Assembly (NCBI GenBank): GCA_039938515.1
Contig: JBDUUL010000021.1
Coordinates: 1 to 53,079 of the forward strand
Reading direction: 5' to 3'
DNA from: Nitrososphaera sp.
GTDB taxonomy: Archaea > Thermoproteota > Nitrososphaeria > Nitrososphaerales > Nitrososphaeraceae
Length of the DNA stretch: 53,079 nt
The notes beneath the pieces are model-generated. The model was not told where the DNA came from. It ran no database searches and was given only the letters and a program-made list of their open reading frames with translations. Below, piece after piece: positions 42,698-52,129 of this stretch; the first letter of the stretch is position 1, and the number at the start of each line of letters is the position of its first letter. Made by a program: the position numbers and the translations under genes.

Positions 42698-43360
42698 GCC
42701 GGCCTGACCGCGGTACACCGAGCTCAGCATGGAGCTCGTGCTCTCGAGGTAGGTGTCGATGTCCATCTCGACTACCTTGCCTTCATCAATGTTAATGATG
42801 TAAACGAGCTGGAGCCTTGCGTTTAGAATGTCCTGCTCCGAGACAGGTGGAGACTTGTAATACCTGTCACAGAGCGCCTTTACCTCCGCCACCTCCTCTG
42901 CCTTTCTGTCCCTTGGCGGCCTCCGAAAGAGAGGAGGGATCGGCAGGATGCTCACGGGAGGCGTTGCAAGTACAAACTGGTTCGCATAGGCGCTGTACCT
43001 TGCGACCTTGCTTGCAATTCTTGCAAAATAGTAAGAGAGCGGGTCAAGTGCGTGCTCCGGCGGGATAAATCCGGTCTCTATTTCGACGATGGTGTTTCCG
43101 TCTCCTTTGGTTGCAAAAACGTCGCACACAAGGATGTCGCTGAGCTGCTTTTCGACGTCGACCTCGTAGCCATATCGCACAAGATGCTTGGCGCAAACAA
43201 GCTCCATCGCAGAGTGGTTTATCTTGACAAGATTCCTTTGGTAAAGCGAGATCAGCCTGTTTCGCACAAACAGCATCCTCTCGGTCATTTCGGCCGACTC
43301 GCCCGATGCCATTCGTTCGGAAAGTGCGGTGACATCGGCGATAAACTGCTCTAAGTCCAA
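42692..43360 (-). CDS. Hypothetical protein with a nuclease-like fold pattern
   Basis: A 222-residue protein. The stretch HSAMELVCAKHLVRYGYEVDVEKQLSDILVCDVFATK...TIVEIETGF resembles the PD-(D/E)xK core (helix Glu, then D-V and E-x-E), but the usual lysine is Glu, so catalysis is uncertain. The rest contains a Pro-rich loop (LPIPPLFRRPP). Converges with the helicase with six bases shared, so the two are near neighbours but not an operon. Confidence 0.6.
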   Translation of the reverse strand: MDLEQFIADVTALSERMASGESAEMTERMLFVRNRLISLYQRNLVKINHSAMELVCAKHLVRYGYEVDVEKQLSDILVCDVFATKGDGNTIVEIETGFIPPEHALDPLSYYFARIASKVARYSAYANQFVLATPPVSILPIPPLFRRPPRDRKAEEVAEVKALCDRYYKSPPVSEQDILNARLQLVYIINIDEGKVVEMDIDTYLESTSSMLSSVYRGQAGS

Positions 43361-43474
43361 TGGCTCTTGAACCTTTAATCCGCGTGTGGTTTAAAGATAT
43401 AGGAGTCTGCCATCGCCTCGCTGCGGCAGAAACATTAAAAGTTCACCTAGCCTCACCGTTCGCCCGTAATACGA

Positions 43475-44626
43475 ATGTCTTCTATTAGAAAGGTGGCAGT
43501 CCTCGGGTCAGGCATTATGGGACACGGCATAGCGCAGGTGTCCGCGATGGCAGGCTACGACGTTTCACTTCGGGATATCGAAATGTCGTTCCTAGAAAAG
43601 GCAATGGAGAAAATAAAGTGGTCCCTCGGCAAAATGGTCGAAAAGCAAAGACTCAGCGCTGCTGACTCTGAGAAAATACTTTCCAGGATAAAGCCCACCG
43701 TCGATCTCCGGACCGCGCTCAAGGACGCTGACTTGCTAGTTGAGGCAGTGCCCGAGGATATGAGCCTGAAGAAGAAAGTGTACGCAGAGGTCGAGAGCGT
43801 TGCGGAGGAAAAGACACTTTTCGCATCAAACACCAGCACACTTCCGATTACCGAGATGGCCGCGCTTACCCTAAGGCCCGAGAGATTCATCGGTGTTCAC
43901 TTTTTCAATCCGCCTCAGCTCATGCCGCTTGTGGAGGTGATACCGGGAAGGTCGACAGGGGAAGTGGTAATAAATGCCGCCATGCAGTTTGTAAAGAGCG
44001 TCGGCAAGCAGTCGGTTCTGTGCAAGAAGGACGTCGCGGGTTTTATCGTCAACCGGATTTTCATCCCGCTTGTCCACGAAGGAGTTTACTGCATGGACAG
44101 GGACGGAGTCACAAAGCAGGAGCTGGACTCGGCCGTAAAGTTCAAGATGGCATTTCCGATGGGGATTCTGGAGCTGGCCGACTACACCGGTCTTGACGTC
44201 ATTTACAAGGCCACAACCGAGATGCATTCCAGGGACTCTAAGGTAATTAACCCGCACCCGCTCATCAAGAAACTTTATGACGAGAAGAATTACGGCCAGA
44301 AAACGGGCAAGGGCTTTTACGACTACAAGGGAGACCAGTATGAGCGGATTAACCTGACAGAAGAACTTGCAGCCAAGTACGACCCTCTAACCCTCGTAGC
44401 CGTAGCCGCGAATAACGCCGCATGGCTAATTTCCAACGAGGTATGCGACAAGGCAGACCTGGAAAAGGCGCTAAAACTGGGGATGGGGCTTAAAACAGAG
44501 CTGTTTGCAACTGCCGAAAAATTTGGCATCAAACGGATTGTGGAGAGGCTCGAATCCCTCAGTGCAAAGTATGGCCAGTTCTATGCCCCCGACAGATACC
44601 TCGCAAACTATCCGAGGGCTGCTTGA
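43475..44626 (+). CDS. 3-hydroxyacyl-CoA (3-hydroxybutyryl-CoA) dehydrogenase
   Basis: A 383-residue NAD-dependent dehydrogenase. The Rossmann motif is VLGSGIMGHGIAQ, SNTSTLPI is in the substrate region, the catalytic His is in GVHFFNPPQLMPLVEVI, and DVAGFIVNRI and the C-terminal domain repeat complete it. In thaumarchaea such an enzyme converts 3-hydroxybutyryl-CoA to acetoacetyl-CoA in the hydroxypropionate/hydroxybutyrate CO2-fixation cycle; that assignment is by family. The length exceeds the bacterial 280-residue form because of a second C-terminal domain (TGLDVIYKATTEM to ATAEKFGIKRIVERL). Confidence 0.9.
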   Translation: MSSIRKVAVLGSGIMGHGIAQVSAMAGYDVSLRDIEMSFLEKAMEKIKWSLGKMVEKQRLSAADSEKILSRIKPTVDLRTALKDADLLVEAVPEDMSLKKKVYAEVESVAEEKTLFASNTSTLPITEMAALTLRPERFIGVHFFNPPQLMPLVEVIPGRSTGEVVINAAMQFVKSVGKQSVLCKKDVAGFIVNRIFIPLVHEGVYCMDRDGVTKQELDSAVKFKMAFPMGILELADYTGLDVIYKATTEMHSRDSKVINPHPLIKKLYDEKNYGQKTGKGFYDYKGDQYERINLTEELAAKYDPLTLVAVAANNAAWLISNEVCDKADLEKALKLGMGLKTELFATAEKFGIKRIVERLESLSAKYGQFYAPDRYLANYPRAA

Positions 44627-44902
44627 GATGCATGCCGGAAATCCTTAAATGCTTGAAAGACGTATAGAGATCTGCCGACTGGCGAAACAGAAAGAATCGC
44701 CCGACACCCAGAATCTGCGCTTTGGGTAATGACTCAGAGCGTCCCCGGAGGTGCCGGTTGAGTTCGGTGGCATTGGGCGGCCGAAGGAAGAAAGAGACCA
44801 TCGCCCCCATTGCTGCCGTCTCATGATTGGCGAAGAGGAACTGGCTCAAAAGGCTTGTTTCAAGGCGCCATGCGACTTTGATGTCGTCAGTTCGGCATTC
44901 TG

Positions 44903-45415
44903 TTATAATTTGTTCTTCGCACTTTCCATAATCCGCCCCACTGCGCCTCGAGCATCATTTGCCACCTGTATTAGCACCCTGTTCCTCTCGTCGAGGTATT
45001 TTCCGCCGTAGATGTCCGCGACCCCGCCGCTGCCGGATAACGCGACTACGGTCTTTTTCGTCATGTATCCCACACCCATTTCAATGAGCGTTCCTATGCC
45101 CCCTCCCACGGCAATAATTCCATCGCCGGATGAAGCCACTATAAAGTCCCGGGCATAGCCTATACCTGTACAGATTACGACATCACAGTAGGGGTTTGCA
45201 TGTGAGAATTCTTCCTGTGGTATTATCCCAACGGTTGTGCCGCCGGCCTCCTTTGCGCCCTTGCACGCCGCCTCCATTACTCCTCCCAATCCGCCGCATA
45301 CAAGAACCGCCCCTGCGGAAGCGACCTCTTTGCCGACTTCGTATGCCATTTTCCAGGCAACTTCGCTGCAGCGGTCTTTATTGTATCCAATCACCGCAAT
45401 CTGAATTCTTCGCAT
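44903..45415 (-). CDS. LOG/TIGR00725-like Rossmann protein
   Basis: A 170-residue nucleotide-binding fold: VLVCGGLGGVMEAACKGAKEAGGTTVGIIP and AVGGGIGTLIEMGVGYMTKKTVVAL match the TIGR00725/DprA-like lysine-decarboxylase-related family. The PGGxGT-type motif of LOG enzymes is VGGGIGTLIE here. A phosphoribohydrolase role is possible. The 276 bp before its stop (44627-44902) hold no gene I can support. Confidence 0.8.
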   Translation of the reverse strand: MRRIQIAVIGYNKDRCSEVAWKMAYEVGKEVASAGAVLVCGGLGGVMEAACKGAKEAGGTTVGIIPQEEFSHANPYCDVVICTGIGYARDFIVASSGDGIIAVGGGIGTLIEMGVGYMTKKTVVALSGSGGVADIYGGKYLDERNRVLIQVANDARGAVGRIMESAKNKL

Positions 45416-45502
45416 CTGGCTTACTACGATGCTATGGAAATGTCGGCGCTCTTTAGGTATTTCTCAAAGACTTAAAAAAGGCATGTTTCAAGCACTTCAC
45501 AC

Positions 45503-46147
45503 GTGAGGTTCCGCGACCGGGGCGAGGCAGGAGACGTTCTGGCGGACAGGCTGCAAAAGGCGGGCCTCGATTCCCAGAATACAGTCGTGATAGGGATCCC
45601 GCGTGGAGGGATTATCCTTGCAGACATTGTCGCAGGCCGGCTCGGAGCGGCGTTTGATATTGTAATTCCCCGAAAGCTATCCGCCCCGGGCAGCGAGGAG
45701 CTTGCAATCGGCGCGGTAATGGCTGACGGAACCTCGTATGTTAACGACTATGTCGTGGACGCACTAAAGATATCGGCCGAGTACATCGAGTCAGAAAAGG
45801 CCAAACAGGCCGCCGAGATATCCAGAAGAATGGCCCTTTACAGAAGGAAGGAGCTTGGTTATGATATTAGCGGACGAGACGTTGTGCTGGTCGATGACGG
45901 TGCGGCAACCGGCTCGACAATGACTGCAGCGGCACGCTGGATAGCAAAACAGTCTCCAAAGAGCCTCACCGTTGCTGTCCCCGTTGCCCCCAAGGCCACC
46001 GTGGAAATGCTCGCGCTTGAAGCCGATTCTGTCATAGTCGCGGCGACGCCCAGGGATTTTTCTTCTGTCGGCCAGTTCTATGACGAGTTTGACCAGATCA
46101 CAGACGAGCAGGTTATTCAGATAGCCAAGTCTCGAAAGTTGGTCTAG
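45503..46147 (+). CDS. Phosphoribosyltransferase family protein
   Basis: A 214-residue type I PRTase-like protein. The PRPP-binding motif is DVVLVDDGAATGSTMTAA, the N-terminal loop is IGIPRGGIILADIVA, and there is a hood-like insertion (YIESEKAKQAAEISRRMALYRRKEL). The family often acts on nucleobases or as a phosphatase-like protein; the substrate is not assigned. It starts at GTG 45503. Confidence 0.85.
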   Translation: MRFRDRGEAGDVLADRLQKAGLDSQNTVVIGIPRGGIILADIVAGRLGAAFDIVIPRKLSAPGSEELAIGAVMADGTSYVNDYVVDALKISAEYIESEKAKQAAEISRRMALYRRKELGYDISGRDVVLVDDGAATGSTMTAAARWIAKQSPKSLTVAVPVAPKATVEMLALEADSVIVAATPRDFSSVGQFYDEFDQITDEQVIQIAKSRKLV

Positions 46148-46189
46148 CAGATTAAAGCAATATATCACTCAAAGGGGAGAGGGCATTTC

Positions 46190-47440
46190 ATGACTGATTA
46201 TCGCGTGAAGGATATCGGGCTTGCAAACGCGGGAAAATCTCGCATCGACTGGGCAGAGGCGCACATGCCTGTAATGGTTGCCCTGGGAAACAAATACGAG
46301 TCTTCAAAGCCGTTGAAGGGCGTCAGGGTCGCCGGCTGCCTGCATGTGACAAAGGAAACAGGGGTTTTGGTGAGGACTCTGAAGGCTGCCGGCGCGGATC
46401 TTTCCTGGTGCGGGTGCAATCCCTTGAGCACGCAGGACGACGTCGCGGCATCGCTTGCCAAGCATGAGGGAGTGGCAGTGTTTGCAAGCCGGGGCGTTAA
46501 CTCGAAGGAATATTATGACGACATCCGCTCATCGATAAAGTCAGATCCCCATGTCAGCATAGACGATGGCGCCGACATGACAGTCGAAATGCACAAGGAC
46601 AGGCCCCGCTCTATGAAAGGCGGCACCGAAGAGACCACTACCGGGGTAATCCGGCTTCGGGCGCTCTACAAGGCTGGCAAACTGATGTTTCCTGTCATTG
46701 CGGTAAATGACGCCGAGACCAAGCACGACTTTGACAATGTGTACGGAACCGGCCAGTCTGCACTTGATGGCATTATCAGGGCTACAAACGTCCTGCTTGC
46801 AGGCAAAAACGTCGTGGTTTCTGGATACGGCCACGTTGGAAGGGGTATCGCGCGACGAGCGGCAGGCCTTGGGGCAAATGTAACTGTCACCGAAATCGAC
46901 CCAATCTGTGCACTTCGGGCAAAGATGGACGGGTACGATGTCAGGCCGATGGGCGAGGCGGCTGCTCAGGGCGACATCTTTATCACCGCCACCGGCTGCA
47001 AGGACGTCATTGTACATGAACACATTATGAAAATGAAGGACGGGGCCATCCTTGCGAACGCGGGCCACTTTAATGTCGAGATTTCGATACCTGCACTTGA
47101 AAAGAACATGAGCGATTCCAGGAAGGTGAACGAGCACACGATGCAATACACGATTTCTAACGGCAACAGGCTCTATCTTCTGGGCGAAGGCAGGCTCGTC
47201 AATCTTGCTGCAGCAGAGGGCCATCCGTCGGAGGTGATGGACATGAGCTTTGCAAACCAGTTCCTTTCTGTCCTAAAGCTCGCCAGAGAAGGCGACAGCA
47301 TGAAGCCAATGGTATACCAGATCGACAGGATGCAGGACCAGGAAATAGCGGCGGCAAAACTTGGCTCGATGGGAGTCAATATAGACAGGCTTTCGAGCGA
47401 GCAACGGAGCTACCTCGAGGGTTTCGGCGAAGGCACGTAG
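46190..47440 (+). CDS. ahcY: S-adenosylhomocysteine hydrolase
   Basis: A 416-residue enzyme: GCLHVTKETGVLVRTLKAAGADLSWCGCNPLSTQDDVAA at the substrate site, DDGADMT, EETTTGVIRL, the NAD motif GYGHVGRGIARRAAGLG, and NAGHFNVEI near the C-terminus. It splits SAH to adenosine and homocysteine and so relieves inhibition of methyltransferases, of which this window has several. Full length with all catalytic segments. Confidence 0.97.
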   Translation: MTDYRVKDIGLANAGKSRIDWAEAHMPVMVALGNKYESSKPLKGVRVAGCLHVTKETGVLVRTLKAAGADLSWCGCNPLSTQDDVAASLAKHEGVAVFASRGVNSKEYYDDIRSSIKSDPHVSIDDGADMTVEMHKDRPRSMKGGTEETTTGVIRLRALYKAGKLMFPVIAVNDAETKHDFDNVYGTGQSALDGIIRATNVLLAGKNVVVSGYGHVGRGIARRAAGLGANVTVTEIDPICALRAKMDGYDVRPMGEAAAQGDIFITATGCKDVIVHEHIMKMKDGAILANAGHFNVEISIPALEKNMSDSRKVNEHTMQYTISNGNRLYLLGEGRLVNLAAAEGHPSEVMDMSFANQFLSVLKLAREGDSMKPMVYQIDRMQDQEIAAAKLGSMGVNIDRLSSEQRSYLEGFGEGT

Positions 47441-47483
47441 TTGGACATAAATTAAAGTCGCATTCATAGAACTTGAAACGGTT

Positions 47484-47557
47484 GGATGGGTAGTCTAGCC
47501 TGGTTAGGATACCTGTCTCACACACAGGTGGTCGAGTGTTCAAATCACTCCCCATCC
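47484..47557 (+). tRNA. tRNA-Val (CAC anticodon)
   Basis: The acceptor stem ggatggg pairs with cccatcc, the anticodon arm is cctgt-CTCACAC-acagg with anticodon CAC, and the T arm is gagtg-ttcaaat-cactc. The discriminator is A (47558). A cataaattaaag box lies about 30 nt upstream. No intron is seen. Confidence 0.95.
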
Positions 47558-47776
47558 ACTGTTTTCTATGTACGAAAAGCCTTTTGCACTTCGTCGTAAA
47601 CATTCCGCGGCTCCGTTCCGTCAGGCCAGGGTCAATGCCGCGTCCAAGTTCCTGGTTGTACCTATCACAATTTTCAACTAGGCCTTCATTATCGTGTTTG
47701 TCCAGCAAGTTACCTGATTCAGTGACATAGTTTCAGCACTTTGCACCTGCGGCCAGAGAACTGCCGCTTTACCATT

Positions 47777-48139
47777 TCATTGACTCGCAAAGTGCATCTG
47801 GATGTGAGCTGCCAGCGCGGCTGGAGTAATAGGCTTTTTCAAAAAGCAGTAACTCTTGAGGCTTGGCAGTGTCCTTCTCGCTTCCGCTTCATAAATTTCA
47901 AAAGCCGACAAAAAGCATACGCGCAAGTTTGTGTTCTGTTGCCATAATTTGCGGGCTAGCTGAAAGCCATTCATTTCAGGCATTCGGATGTCCAGTATCG
48001 CGATGTCAAACGCATTTGCGCCGTGCTTTAGTGCGTCAGCAGGCCGGTTAAACGCGGTTACCGAGTAGCCGCTGATTTCAAGGCCGCGCGTTAAAATCAG
48101 GGTGATGTCTGATTCGTCGTCTACTATTAGGACTTTCAC
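47777..48139 (-). CDS. Receiver-only response regulator (type B, host copy)
   Basis: About 120 residues: VLIVDDESDITL, Asp in AILDIRMPE, Ser in CFLSAFE and Lys in FLKKPI. The frame opens at 48274, but GTG 48139 (VKVLIVDD) is the natural start of a receiver. It is the counterpart of the island copy at 38506-38880 (shared LARKLWQQNTNLRVCF framework). No histidine kinase is nearby. Its DNA has normal GGA/TCC content. Confidence 0.88.
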   Translation of the reverse strand: MKVLIVDDESDITLILTRGLEISGYSVTAFNRPADALKHGANAFDIAILDIRMPEMNGFQLARKLWQQNTNLRVCFLSAFEIYEAEARRTLPSLKSYCFLKKPITPAALAAHIQMHFASQ

Positions 48140-49137
48140 TAATAGACCATTCTCAGCTAAGATTGTTACATAGGGGTCGTATTTACTCCTTTGTGCATTA
48201 CACGGAAAATCCATGTTAGTATCGCATTCTGCATCATTTCCAGGGCGTGTTTGGACGAGGTCTGTCGGCCGCAATCAGAGATTGGCCGTCCCGGTGGCAA
48301 AATAGGGAGCCTGCACCACTATATTTTAGCCTCAATCCATAGCCGCCTCTTTACAGAGGTTTACAGCAATTTCATGGCCATTAAAGTCCAGTCTGTCGGA
48401 ATGAAAAATCCGCAAGCCATTCAAGTACTGACAAAACCCATACTGCCCGAGTTAAACTATAACGCGAATTTTATTCTGGGAACTGCCAGACTAACTTGCC
48501 TGACTAACGCAGGGTACTTGGATGACAGGAAGATGAGCGCGGAAATGACCTGTTCTCGATACCCGGCGAGGTATCTTCAGTTATGAAATCCATTCTCTTC
48601 GCTATGGCTCTGGCAGGAGCAAACTGCTACCTGGTTGTTAAACCACTCGATTCTGCAGCCGCACGGTAATACCTTGTTATCTTCGGTGTGGTCTGTCATT
48701 GGCCGTCCGGTTTTTTGCAGAAAAAGTATAATATCGTTTGCACTCATTGCCTGCGTGAGTGATGCCTGCCATCACTCATTGTCCTGCCACTGCCACACAA
48801 TCCCGTCACCCTTGATCCTTTTGAAGCGTTCTGAGCGGCAGCGGACGCAATCAGCATGTTGCGCAGGGCAGGACCCTGCGGATCGACTGATACCTCCATA
48901 GAACTTGTTGAAACGGGGCTGGTTGTTTTTTGCAACTGAGCTATCTAGAGTATCTTGTTCCAGTATCAATGGAGCTCTGGCTGGTGCGACCGCGCGTCCT
49001 AGATAAGATCGGTGATGGCATCAGGGTGTCCGCCATTGCCATCTCAGCCGCTTTGGAACGTCACTTGTATTCAGAAATATCCTATAGCTAATTGTGCCAA
49101 TATACTTTAAATCGGGAAAAATCAATGCAAGAACAGT
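48140..49137. other. Long stretch with at most one weak gene
   Basis: No strong gene is seen. On the minus strand 48969-48772 (TTG start) encodes a possible 65-residue protein with CPAQHADCVRC and FKRIKGDGIVWQWQDNE, which looks protein-like but has no clear promoter. On the plus strand 48374-48586 could encode 70 residues, unsupported. The stretch 48280-48372 is AT-mixed and without structure. Confidence 0.4.
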
Positions 49138-49398
49138 TTGAAATACAGAAGCAGAACAGAAATCGTAGCGATGATCCTAGATGCGGCTAATGGCGGGGCG
49201 ACCAAGACGAAGATAATGTACAGGGCCTTCCTCAGTTATGCGCAGCTCAGGGAGTATCTCTCGGTTCTAATCGAAAACGACCTGCTCGAGTATGTCGAAG
49301 GAACACAGACTTACAAGACAACCGAAAAAGGCCTGACGTTCCAAAAGATGCATAACGAGATAGGCGAACTGCTCCAGACTACGGTCAAGAGCCGCTGA
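49138..49398 (+). CDS. Archaeal winged-helix protein (HTH_45-like)
   Basis: An 86-residue wHTH: RSRTEIVAMILDAANGGATKTKIMYRAFLSYAQLREYLSVLIENDLLEYVEGTQTYKTTEKG matches the small archaeal winged-helix family in which the recognition helix follows LSYAQL. It starts at TTG 49138, about 30 nt after a ctttaaatc box. Many paralogues occur in Nitrososphaera-type genomes. The target is unknown. Confidence 0.85.
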   Translation: MKYRSRTEIVAMILDAANGGATKTKIMYRAFLSYAQLREYLSVLIENDLLEYVEGTQTYKTTEKGLTFQKMHNEIGELLQTTVKSR

Positions 49399-49458
49399 TC
49401 TCGCATCGCATATTTTTTACGTAAAAAGGAAAAAGTAGAGTCGGTGAAAGAAGCCGAC

Positions 49459-50280
49459 CTATTGCTTTTGGATGACCTGGTTAAGCCAGCTTGACTCGGT
49501 AGTTGTTGTCTGCTCGGCTGCAGGTGCTTCGGCCTCGGGCGTCGTAACCGCGGTTACTATTGGGATGCTTTCGGTGTGGCCCTCGGCAGTCACAGCCGCT
49601 GCAACTGGAGCTTGTGACTCGGCAGTATTTGCGGGCTGCGCAGTCACATCAGCAGTAGGGGTCGATTCCGCGGATGACCCGGATATGTTCTCGATTGTTT
49701 GAGCGGCCAGCTTTGCCCTGACGTTGGAAATTTCCGTCTTTTCGTTTGTGATGTGCTCTAGCAGCTCGTCTGTCTGTATCTTGATTTGCTGATAGGTTTC
49801 TTCTCTCATCTCGTTGCTTCTAAACTGAAGCTTTGCATCAAAGAGCACGCCCTTGACGTTCTTGCTCTCGGAGTCAAGCTCGCCGATTCGCGCATCGAGC
49901 TTGGCATCGATGGACTTTTGTTGCTCTTCAAGCTCGTGCAGTTTCCGGTCGTATTTCAGGTAAACCAGCTCTGCGTCTTCCTTCATGGAGTCGTTCTCTG
50001 AGACGATTTCCTGCAGAGCCTTTATTCTCTTTAAAGTCAGCGACTTTTGGCGCAACAGCTTCTGCGCCTCAAGCCTCCACCTTGGAATAAAGAACACGTA
50101 GTCGCCTTGGATAACCAGTTGCTCGTATGGTAGTTGCTTCAGACCACCAGAGCCACAGTCGACGCTGGCGGTTTCTATCTCGCCATCGATCTCCGTGATT
50201 AGTCCGACGACGCGTCCGATGTAAGTACCATAGATGTCCTTGACCTGCTTGCCTACAAATCCGAGCTTTTCTTCGCTCAT
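49459..50280 (-). CDS. cdvA: Cell division protein CdvA
   Basis: A 273-residue protein: an N-terminal PRC-barrel-like domain (GFVGKQVKDIYGTYIGRVVGLITEIDGEIETASV), a central coiled coil (about residues 75-190) and a low-complexity Ala/Thr/Glu tail ending in SSWLNQVIQKQ, which probably is the ESCRT-III (CdvB) binding segment. CdvA marks the division plane and recruits CdvB in thaumarchaea. ATG 50280 (MSEEKLGF) is chosen over the open frame from 50373. It is divergent from the ThyX-like gene. Confidence 0.88.
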   Translation of the reverse strand: MSEEKLGFVGKQVKDIYGTYIGRVVGLITEIDGEIETASVDCGSGGLKQLPYEQLVIQGDYVFFIPRWRLEAQKLLRQKSLTLKRIKALQEIVSENDSMKEDAELVYLKYDRKLHELEEQQKSIDAKLDARIGELDSESKNVKGVLFDAKLQFRSNEMREETYQQIKIQTDELLEHITNEKTEISNVRAKLAAQTIENISGSSAESTPTADVTAQPANTAESQAPVAAAVTAEGHTESIPIVTAVTTPEAEAPAAEQTTTTESSWLNQVIQKQ

Positions 50281-50403
50281 GAATTTGGATTGGTAGGAGG
50301 CTATAATGACAACGGTGTCAAAAATGTTGCATAACTTTGTGCACACTAGTTCTCTGACCCGCGCGGGCTGCATTTATTAGTACACCAACCGTAACCGGCG
50401 TGT

Positions 50404-52035
50404 TTGTCCGCCGACTCGGGCTCGGAATATTTTACCGACGAAGAAAAGTCGGTTCTCACCGGACACTTTTCAAATAGCGACAGGCCCGTGTTTGCCATAA
50501 TAACGCCAAGGCAGGTCGACAGGGGAGCCCTGATGTCGAGGTACTCGCGCTCGGACAAGAACATGAGGAGAGTGTTTCTTGACGAGTTTGCTCAAAACCC
50601 TGACAGGGGCGAGGAGTTTTACCGCAAGGTTTTGATGGAGTACGGCGACGACTCGGTGGCCGAGCTGGGCGAGGCCCAGGTCGCAATTGAGGGGATCTCT
50701 AACGTCGCGGCAAAGAAGATCGAGGACAGGCGAATCGGGCTATCCTACCTTGAAAAATCCTCACGGTATGTAGCTTTTGACAAAAAGGTTCGCGGACAGT
50801 TCAAGTACCATCGGGAAAAGGCAATCATGGAATCGAGGTTTGCCGACTCTTATCTGAGCGCTTGTGATCTTTCATTTGAAACCTACAGTAGGGCTATTGA
50901 GCCGATGCAGCGGTTTCTCACAGATCGGTTTCCCATCGAGGGTCTCACATTCCTTGACTCTCGCACCCAGGCCGAAGTGGCATTTGACAAGCTTGTGCTA
51001 GACCAAGATGTCAAGGCTGCGCAGAGGGTTTATGCCTCCACAATCCGCGCCCGGGCACTTGACGACCTCCGGGGGCTGCTTCCTGCGTCCACGCTTACGA
51101 ATGTGGGCATCTCGGGAAATGGCAGGGCTTTCGAGTACCTGCTTTCAATGCTTTACGGCTCACCGCTTGAGGAGATGAAGACTCTGGCAAGCTCCCTTAA
51201 CGAAGAGCTCGCCCGGGTCATACCAGCCTTTGTACGGAGGGCCAACGACCGCCACGGCAAATCTCTTCAGGGGTACATGTCGCTCACGTCAGGTGATATG
51301 CAGAGCCTGGCGGCAAAGTATCGCACTGTGGATTCGGAGCCGGTCCTGCCATCCCCGCGACTGCTAGATTACGATCCGGCCGAAAAGGCGTATGCGAGCG
51401 TCGCAGCCGCCGCACTTTTCGAGTTCGCGGGAAGCTCGCTATCAAGCCTGTCCGAGACGGTCAGCAGGCTCCCGCCAGACAGGATTGTGGAGATAATCCG
51501 GGCCTACACCGCGCACAGGGTCAGCCGCCGCCACCGGCCGGGCAGGGCATTTGAAATGACCTACTATACTTTCGAGTTCTGTTCTAATTTCGGCATGTTC
51601 CGTGACCTGCATAGGCACAGGATACTGACGCTGGAAAGGCAGCTTCTCTCCACTAGACACGGATTTGAAATGCCTGCAGAGGTTGAGGACGCGGGCCTTG
51701 CAAAAGAGTTTTCCGAGTGCATGGACACTTCAAGAGGCGTCTACGAAGAGATGGCAGGCACCATGCCGGAGCAAGCGCAATATGTCGTGAACTTTGCCTA
51801 CAGGTACAATTTCTTTATCAGGCTGAACCTGCGTGAAGCCTGCCACATAATAGAGCTTCGTACGACTCCCCAAGGCCACCCCGACTACAGGCAGGCCTGC
51901 CAGCAAATGTTCCTCGAGATAAAACGGGTCCATCCTCACCTTGCGGAGGGAATCAGGTTCGTCAATCTTGAAGGCCAGCAGCTCGAGCGCATGGCGTCTG
52001 AAAAATCGCTAGAGAGGAAAAGACGCCGGGGATAG
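50404..52035 (+). CDS. ThyX-like protein, double length
   Basis: A 543-residue protein, about twice the usual ThyX length. The C-terminal half has [19 protein letters not shown], close to the flavin-dependent thymidylate synthase signature RHRxxSxxxxSxR, and [13 protein letters not shown] near the end. The N-terminal half resembles a second ThyX domain ([45 protein letters not shown]) but lacks the RHR motif. It may synthesise dTMP with FAD, or be a divergent paralogue. Starts at TTG 50404. Confidence 0.78.
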   Translation: MSADSGSEYFTDEEKSVLTGHFSNSDRPVFAIITPRQVDRGALMSRYSRSDKNMRRVFLDEFAQNPDRGEEFYRKVLMEYGDDSVAELGEAQVAIEGISNVAAKKIEDRRIGLSYLEKSSRYVAFDKKVRGQFKYHREKAIMESRFADSYLSACDLSFETYSRAIEPMQRFLTDRFPIEGLTFLDSRTQAEVAFDKLVLDQDVKAAQRVYASTIRARALDDLRGLLPASTLTNVGISGNGRAFEYLLSMLYGSPLEEMKTLASSLNEELARVIPAFVRRANDRHGKSLQGYMSLTSGDMQSLAAKYRTVDSEPVLPSPRLLDYDPAEKAYASVAAAALFEFAGSSLSSLSETVSRLPPDRIVEIIRAYTAHRVSRRHRPGRAFEMTYYTFEFCSNFGMFRDLHRHRILTLERQLLSTRHGFEMPAEVEDAGLAKEFSECMDTSRGVYEEMAGTMPEQAQYVVNFAYRYNFFIRLNLREACHIIELRTTPQGHPDYRQACQQMFLEIKRVHPHLAEGIRFVNLEGQQLERMASEKSLERKRRRG

Positions 52036-52051
52036 GGCATACCTCGGTGTC

Positions 52052-52129
52052 AAATGGTAATAAACACCATTTGCTACCAATGTTTTTATACTACCATTGA
52101 CTACCATTATACGGTAAGTAAAATGGTAG
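52052..52129 (+). promoter_or_regulatory. Repeat-dense promoter of the phasin-like gene
   Basis: AAATGGT-ACCATTT inverted repeat (52052-52072), then CTACCAAT, CTACCATTGA and CTACCATTAT (52074-52110) and AAATGGTAG (52121-52129) covering the start codon. A tttttatac TATA-like box (52083-52091) sits among them. Confidence 0.55.

Noticed and set aside
44751-45011. Plus-strand frame with several cysteines (HCCRLMIGEEELAQKACFKAPC)
   Set aside because: It overlaps the well-supported LOG-like gene by more than 100 bp on the opposite strand and has no clear promoter or matching family.
48191-48586. Plus-strand frame of 131 residues
   Set aside because: No recognisable domain, odd composition, and its beginning overlaps the regulator gene region on the other strand.
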